This document shows, piece by piece, positions 57,396 through 64,000 of a stretch of 64,000 bases of DNA. The notes under the pieces are model-generated. The model was not told the DNA's origin. It saw only the letters and a list, made by a program, of their open reading frames with translations, and made no database searches. The position numbers were made by a program, and so were the translations under genes. The DNA is from Siphonodentalium dalli (Eukaryota; Mollusca; Scaphopoda; Gadilida; Siphonodentaliidae). Each line of letters opens with the position of its first letter. Within the stretch, counting starts at the first letter, position 1. The stretch spans positions 68,859,980 through 68,923,979 of the forward strand of contig CP136063.1 of NCBI GenBank assembly GCA_032622095.1, written 5' to 3'.

Positions 57396-58258
57396 TAGCT
57401 CCTTTGTCTAGTGGTTTGCGCTACCGAATATATTTGGCGGTCAACACATCTAGGTGAGTTGGAAGTCAGTCGATGTGTTATGTGTTTCTCGCAGTGGGCT
57501 GGTCCTATTAAGCGAAGTATTGCTGTCGGGTCGTACAATGTCCAAAGCTCGCGCCAAGTTGTGAAAATGGACCATTGGATCATTTTCCCAGTACATTGTT
57601 ACTTATACTATGGTCGCGTCGTCGTATCTAGACGAACAACAGGGAACTGGTTTATTGGGTATGCATCATAGGAATCAGGGCGCTAAATGTGTTCTAGAGT
57701 CGGGGAGCGAGTACACCGTGGAATTACTAAAGGTGAAGGTAACTGAAGAATGACCTTCACCTGATAAATGCGACACGTTGTTAAAGGATCACATCGCGTT
57801 TATTTGATGTGTACGTCATATCTAAATAATTTAAACTGGTGAATGAATGGGTGAATGGATTTTTGTGAGCGGGAAATTTATTTAACAAGCTGCTGTAGTT
57901 CTGGGTTTTTCCAAATTTGGCTGTGGGATAGCCCTGTCGTACACTTGGAGATTTATTTTAAAAAGTAAACACATGACCTATGATTTTTCTTGAATTTTCG
58001 TGATCAAATTGTGTCAATCTAGCTGGATAAACATCACTGGTATGGCCTGCGGGCTTCAATTCAGTGAATTTGGCCGAAACGTTAACACTGTCGCCTATGG
58101 GAAACCATTTAGTTCAGTGATTCCATCAGCCACACTCGCTGAATGCCTGTACAATGGCGTCAGGTATAATATTCGGCATTGTTCAAAATAAAGTCAAGCG
58201 CTTAGGGACCCTTATATTAGAGAGTTGAGCGCTTTATCGGCCTGGTTAACACAACAAT
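57396..58258. other. Upstream DNA, nothing firmly recognised
   Basis: TRPM N-terminal exons are expected hereabouts or beyond but none was recognised. A plus-strand open stretch 58000-58191 ending near a GTATAA donor-like site resembles nothing I know. Confidence 0.35.
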
Positions 58259-58435
58259 AAATGTGGCATCAAGTAGTACGTTACCAAACACAAGCCATAT
58301 GCTCCGCCGTAGCCCACTGTATTTGTCACAGGTACAGGGCGAATATACTGTGGCAAATTTAGTTAATGGGCGACGGCGGAGCCGGGGCCCATTGACGGGT
58401 ATTCAAAGTTTGCCACAGTATATTCGCCCTGTACC
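58259..58435. repeat. 27-bp inverted repeat hairpin beside a dispersed 40-bp word
   Basis: GGTACAGGGCGAATATACTG and seven more bases (58331-58357) are matched perfectly by the complement at 58409-58435, with an inner AATGGGC/GCCCATT pair and a GC-rich loop. Just upstream, 58259-58300 (AAGTAGTACGTTACCAAACA) is repeated with changes at 63098-63139, on the other side of the LINE. Confidence 0.75.
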
Positions 58436-58973
58436 TTTCCGAAATTACAAAACACCACACAGTTATCCACATTCTAATTCTCTTCTAACTTAAAACGTTA
58501 TTTCGACACACACAAGCCTTGTAAATATCGATGAAATGTGCAGAAATAGAAAACACTCTACGCGACTTTTTGTTTTTAATTTAATGCGCTGGATAAAATA
58601 TAGTCCCACAATTAGCATTGCTCTTATCGTTAAAAATGCTGATAAAGATAAAATTGCCACCTCGAATAGAAATAAATATGCACACCAATTAGTTTCTACA
58701 TGTACCTGATGTCTTTTTCAGATGTTTACCACTTACGAATTGCGGTTTTTATTTTACCGCGAACTTGAAGTTGAATTGAAACATTGGGAAATTGTTACTC
58801 ATTGAGATCTGTTTCATGCCGTATCTGTCACAGTTTCATGTCAAGAAATTTGGTCAAATTATATCGAGACAATGATACTGATGGGATATAACCGTGGGGT
58901 GATTTGTGATTTCTAAAAGTACATGTATACAAGGCGAATGTACTGACTGTCAAATTTCGACAAAAGCGACGAT

Positions 58974-60473
58974 GTGGACCGGGCGCCAACTCTATGCATT
59001 TACTATGTAACGTCGTCGACATGTAACCAATTTGAATATCTGGTAGAGGAGGTTGAAACATTTTACAAATTGGGCCACCTTATGTTGTGTGGTGATGTTA
59101 ATGCTCGGTGTGCCAACCGCCCAGACTACACATCAGAAATATCAAATTTGGATTACCTTCCTGATTTCCCAGATAATGATAGAAACACTTATTCCTCGAC
59201 TCCCCGAGTCTCACAAGATAATTCAGTGTGTGCTAGGGGATCTCAACTACTTGAACTCTGTGTAAGTGCCAAACTTCGTATTCTAAATGGAAGACTGTTT
59301 GTGGACATGTTAGGTAAACTCACTTCACACTGTTCATTAGGCAGTAGTGTTATTGATTATTTCATTGTTAGTGAAGATATTTACAACAAATTTCTGTATA
59401 TGAAAGTTCACACATTTAAACGCTCTTTATCAAACCACTGTCAAATTTCAACAGCCATTGCAACTATACCCAATACCACTAATAACTTATGTAGCAAAAG
59501 ACAGCTGGTAAGTAATTCAGAGTCTTTATGTTTGAGACCTAAATTCTTATGGAAAGAAAACTCAATTCAAGATTTTCAGAAAGCTTTGCAATCCCAATCT
59601 ATTTGTCAATCAATAACTGAATTTCTTAGTAATCCATATGAGGCTAACCATACAAACTGTATAGTGAATGAGTTTACCTCGACCATCACCCAAGCAGCAG
59701 AGTTGTCTCTACCTAATAGAGTACATAGACCCAATGATAATAATGAGCTGATTTCAAAACCTAAACACAAAAAGTGGTTTGACACTTCATTGAGAGAACT
59801 ACGTAGAAGTCTTGATCATTGTAGTAAACAACTTGGTTTACACCCTTTCGATAGACAGTTGCGTAATAAATGTTTTCAAATGAGTAAACTATATAATAAG
59901 TCTCGGAAACAAAAGCGGCGTAAATATTATTGCGGTGTATATGACGAGTTGGACGCTATCCCCCATGGACATCAAAAAGACTTCTGGTCAGCCATTAACA
60001 AAATAAAGAAGGTTGAGCATGGCAGCGTCACATCTCCTATTGAAGCAGATAATTGGCTTAACTACTTCAAAACTCTTAATACTGTATCCCCGGAAAAAGA
60101 GGAAATAGCACAGGGCTTAGATGTAAAGTTTTCCAATTTAGCCAAACCAGATTCTGATTCCATTCTTGATCAAACTATATCATGCAAAGAAATATCGCAG
60201 GCATGTCTGAAACTAAAAAATAACAAGAGTAGTGGCAAGGATCGAATTATCAATGAAATGCGCAAATACGGTCAATTTGCGCTTCTGTCGTGTCTTGAGA
60301 AACTTTTTAACACAATTTTAAATACAGGTCATTATCCAAAATGCTGGGCAGAGGGACTAATCACACCTATCTTCAAAACTGGTAATCCTTTAGAGCCCAC
60401 TAATTATCGTGGCATAGCAATAACAAGTTGTCTATCAAAGCTATTTAACCATATACTGAATAAACGTTTGTAA
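58974..60473 (+). pseudogene. LINE ORF2 part 1: endonuclease C-terminal half and RT start
   Basis: The open stretch of 499 codons is not a complete protein. It includes the endonuclease motifs LCGDVNARC, SSVIDYFIVSED and SLSNHCQI, then the start of the reverse transcriptase (SSGKDRIINEMRKYG, CWAEGLITPIFKTG, NYRGIAITSCLSKLFN). The catalytic block normally reads S-D-H; Asn replaces Asp here. The frame ends at a TAA at 60471 caused by a single-base loss; the continuation is in another frame. The first Met shown is not a genuine start. Confidence 0.85.
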
Positions 60474-62133
60474 ACTACCTAGAGAATAAAAACATCATGC
60501 ATTGGTTTCAATTGGTTTCAAAGCAGGATGTCGCACATCTGACCACATATTTAAATTGAAGACAATTATTGACAAATACCTTAATAAGTCACAATATGTA
60601 TATTCTTGTTTTATTGATCTGCGTAAAGCATTTGATTCTATACTTCATCCTGGTTTATTTCTAAAGCTTAGAACGGCTGGTATTGGTGGTAAGTTCAGCC
60701 ATATCATTGAGTCAATGTACTCTAAGATAAATCTTAATGTCCTTTTAACAGGGAATGCCATTACGGAAAGTTTCCCATCCAGCGTTGGTGTATTCCAGGG
60801 CGATTGTTTGAGTCCTAGTTTATTTTCACTCTATATGAATGATATTGTTGACTGTTTTGATTATTCTTGCAGCCCAGTTTCATTGGGCGGGAAATATATC
60901 AACTGTTTATTATATGCAGATGACCTTATTCTGTTGTCAGAAACTTCAAGTGGACTGCAAAATTGCTTAGATAAATGTTGCTCATACTTTCAGGAATGGG
61001 GTCTAGATATTAATTATTCTAAATCAAAAACAATGATTTTTAATAAGGCAAGCTGTTTAATTAAAAGCCAGTTCACTATGAATACCCAAATTATTGAATC
61101 TGTTAGAAATTATCGATATCTTGGAATATTATTGTGCCTGAATGGCAATTGCAACCAAGCTCTCAATGATCTTTATCAAAGAGCATCTAAAGCCTTTTTC
61201 AAAATTAAAAGTACCTTCAATGACATGTCGTTCAATCCGAGAAAATTTATGCATGTATTCGATCAAACAGTGAAACCGATTCTATTGTACTCATCTGAGA
61301 TTACTGGAATGCTTTCAATTAAGAGCCTTAAAAAGGACTTGAGTATAATGTTTGAAAACAACCCCATTGAGAAATTAAATAGAAGCATGTGTAGATATCT
61401 ATTGGGGGTTCACAAAAACTCAACACTACTTGCAATTTATGGTGATCTCGGCAGATATCCACTTTACACAGATATAATATTGAATATGGTCAAATATTGG
61501 AAAAGACTGCATGATGGTTCCCTTAAAGGCCATCTGCTGAGAGAAGCCCTCACTGATAATGTTAACATGGTAGGTTGTAACCAACAATGTTGGCTCCAGT
61601 CTATCTATAATTTCCTTAAGAAGTTGGGATTTGAACACCTTATCCAGAAACCTGATTATATTACCCCGAAAGTCATACGCTCTATTCAGATCACTCTGAA
61701 AAAAAAGTTCAATTATAAATGGAAACTGGATTTGGAGAAAAGTTCAAAATTAAGAACATATAGACTATTCAAAAATGATTTCAAATATGAAGAGTACCTT
61801 GATCAAATAAAGGACATTAATGACAGAAAATGTTTGTCTAGATTTCGTATCAGTGCGCATAGATTACAAATAGAAATAGGCAGATACTCATCGAAAGAGA
61901 ATGATGTCAAGGACCGAGTTTGTACAAAGTGCAATCTTGGAGTAACTGAGGATGAGGCCCACTTCCTATTACAATGTCCCAAACATGATATGGTACGTAA
62001 TAATTTAATTGTCCCACTTCTTTCACAAAGTATCCAAACTGAAGCTTACTACACACAACTCATTTGGTTAATGAACAAAACAGAGCCCAAATATATAAAA
62101 CAGATAGCCAGGTTTTGTTCTCTTTGCTTTTAG
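60474..62133 (+). pseudogene. LINE ORF2 part 2: reverse transcriptase and C-terminus
   Basis: About 35 bp after the first break a second single-base loss (60500-60512, in a TTGGTTTCAATTGGTTTCAA repeat) restores a long frame of over 540 codons. It carries RT motif A (FIDLRKAFDS), motif B (GVFQGDCLSPSLFSLY), the catalytic YADD (138-141 counted from 60502), motif D (WGLDINYSKSKTMIF) and the terminal CTKCNLGVTEDEAHFLL with a C-x2-C...H...C arrangement. All catalytic Asp residues are kept. Only two shifts and no other stops point to a fairly recent insertion. Confidence 0.88.
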
Positions 62134-62871
62134 CAGGGCTCTCTCAAGCATGATGGTCTTCTTATGCCCATGGGAGTAACCCTAGTAATGCCTCTACTAC
62201 TGCTCACAGTCACTGCATATACACTTCTGATTTACATGTATGATACACCAATCATACAACTTAAGGCTCACCACTACTATTCCGCTGATTTAATTATTTT
62301 CACACATGTTAATACTTAAACATGTGGTCAGAGTTTCAGACCAAATTTTACAAAACCTATTTTACATTTCATCTAAATTCTTCTTATGTCGTAAATTAAG
62401 ATGTTTGGAATATTATGTGCCATTTCGTATTCATATCTTAAACTTATATTTAAATGCTGTTGCAACTGGAGCTCTGAAACCATGATTACATCTTTAAGAA
62501 ATCACAGTATATTATAAATCTGATATTAACTTCAAGTACCTAGCTCCATGTAAGGGTAATACCATAACATAACCCTAGTGTAAAACTAACTTTATTCAAT
62601 GATGAAATTAACTAATTTTAAGGAATCTACTCATTTAGAATTTCATACTGTACTAGTGTAATCAGCACATAGCATAGCCATTGGAAATACACATTGAGGC
62701 ATTATTAGAGTTACTCCCCATTATACAGAAAACTGGTGCTCGTTATTATTATAGTTATATTATTTATTATTTATTGTTATATTTTCTTCTCTTCTGCTAT
62801 TTACAAAATTTGATGTTCCGACATTGAGCTTTCGTTATCGAATAAAATCTTGAATCTTGAATCTTGTACTG

Positions 62872-64000
62872 CGTTGGCAAGGGTGACGTCATGGAACGAA
62901 ACGGAACAGTGAGCGGAGCTGGATTGGCCATGGACGAGAGGAAGAATTCAGCGGACGTCTATATTGGCACGTAGGAACATCTAGCATTGAAGCGGTGAAC
63001 ATGACTACACTTTGCGACAGTTTATCGGTAATTAACCCCCCGAAATATGTGATGTTTCAGGGTTTATATTGACATAAGTGCATTAGAATATAAAACAAAT
63101 GTGGAACCAAGTAGTACATTACCGAACACAAGCCACGTGTGAACTAATAACGAATTGATTCACACGACCTGCACATGTCATATATTACTAAAAGGATCGG
63201 ATAACTTATCAGCTGAAGAATATGATAACATATGTCTAGCAGTTTGACTGTATATTGACAGAACCGGTAGATTTCATAAATACTGCCACTGACTAAACGC
63301 CAGCTTGATTAACTCTGATGTCTAAATGTATATTACACATTGCCAACTTCACTGTTGACAAATTCAATTCAATTATTTACATATATGCACCATTTATTAT
63401 ATACATAAACGTAGCACAGCACAAGTGGGATTTTCAATTGTCCTTTTTTTTCTTTATTAATATTAAATTATTCTCGTTTCTCTTTAAAACATCCTAGTCA
63501 TACACTATTGACTGATAAGATTATCGTATAGATAGAGTTCATGCCTATACTTGCGCCCATCACACATTTGGTTTTTCTTGTGGTGTCTTACCAACAACAG
63601 TTTGAACCACGGGTGCTGGCCCCTCGTTTGAGAGATCGATAACAAGACTCTAGATATCAAATCTCAGTTCATCCATCGCTGAAATAGTTGTGTGTAAGGA
63701 CAGAATATCTCTGTTATCTCAAGTTGATGCTATATTATATACCAGTTGGGTTAAATTACTAGTTTGACTAGAATGACATCAAGTGTGTATGCCATTGCAC
63801 TTCAGTGGCAAAAACCATCAAAGTAAATTACAAATACCGACACAATTAAATAAAAGACACACGACCATTGGCTAGTCTTTGACTAACAGTGTGTCAATGA
63901 GAACATTCCCTCTTTAGCAACTGATCTACAATCTTCGGGAATATATCATCAAAATGTCTATTGCGTTGAGAATGAGAAAGCTTGTTTTCCCAGTTAATTA
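62872..64000. other. Upstream DNA to window end, nothing firmly recognised
   Basis: Holds the repeated word at 63098-63139. An open minus-strand stretch near 63,590-63,650 ends at GTAAGA in phase 1, which would suit exon a, but its translation does not clearly match TRPM, so it is not called. No other features. Confidence 0.35.

Larger units (their letters stand above)
58860..62871 (+). mobile_element. 5'-truncated CR1/L2-like LINE
   Basis: One non-LTR retrotransposon copy: the C-terminal half of an APE-type endonuclease, a full reverse transcriptase and a C-terminal Cys/His motif, then a 0.74-kb 3' untranslated region ending in a polyadenylation signal (GAATAAAATC) and three TTGAATC-like repeats. 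Short tandem-repeat tails instead of poly(A) are usual in CR1/L2-type LINEs. No ORF1 and no endonuclease N-terminus, so it is 5' truncated. No target-site duplication found. Confidence 0.88.

Noticed and set aside
57400-57470. tRNA-like start (GTCTAGTGGTTTGCGCTACC) resembling an A-box
   Set aside because: No B-box at the proper distance and no cloverleaf could be drawn; not called as tRNA or SINE.
63590-63660. Candidate TRPM exon upstream of exon a (reads APVVQTVV before GTAAGA)
   Set aside because: The phase would fit, but the translation does not clearly match TRPM and the acceptor choice is arbitrary.

Overview
The window looks like nuclear DNA of an invertebrate animal, most likely a mollusc (inference). 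It is AT-rich, with very long introns, a 5'-truncated APE-type non-LTR retrotransposon, several families of small inverted-repeat transposons and a long satellite. No bacterial, organellar or rRNA/tRNA gene was seen.

The one host gene I can support is a TRPM-family cation channel on the minus strand. Ten exons were read directly between 56,528 and 2,194. Each has AG/GT borders, and adjacent exons agree in codon phase. They cover the TRPM cytosolic homology region, the pre-S1 region and the start of transmembrane helix S1. The N-terminus lies to the right or is unresolved; the pore and C-terminus lie to the left. Everything else in 2.2-56.5 kb is therefore intronic. The intron between exons e and f is about 31.5 kb and holds the two most striking structures of the window.

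Structure 1 (21,231-30,086) is a giant inverted repeat: two 4.43-kb arms, near identical and mirrored about 25,658.5. Each arm carries one intact 566-codon gene for a zinc-finger/P-loop ATPase fusion, transcribed away from the centre. The centre is a CGG-rich hairpin. At its tip two small perfect hairpins lie back to back with no spacer, forming a T-shaped three-way junction like the terminal hairpins of rolling-hairpin replicons. I read this as a candidate undescribed mobile or replicating element frozen as a head-to-head dimer; an assembly artefact must be excluded.

Structure 2 (33,806-42,292) is an 8.5-kb satellite of about 92-bp units. A 45-bp module A and a 47-bp module B make A-B dimers, A-A'-B trimers and duplicated multi-unit blocks.

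The remaining intronic DNA holds: a 29-bp minisatellite and a diverged 0.6-kb tandem duplication (5.9-7.3 kb); a 0.6-kb-unit array interrupted by a CpG-rich array with GCGCATGCGC motifs (8.8-12.6 kb); a fold-back element filled with GTTGCGT/ACGCAAC heptamers (14.1-15.0 kb); three full copies of a TTAA-flanked MITE carrying paired 67-bp palindromes (18.9, 52.4 and 53.8 kb); and further short repeats. At the right, 58.9-62.9 kb, is a CR1/L2-like LINE broken by two single-base frameshifts.
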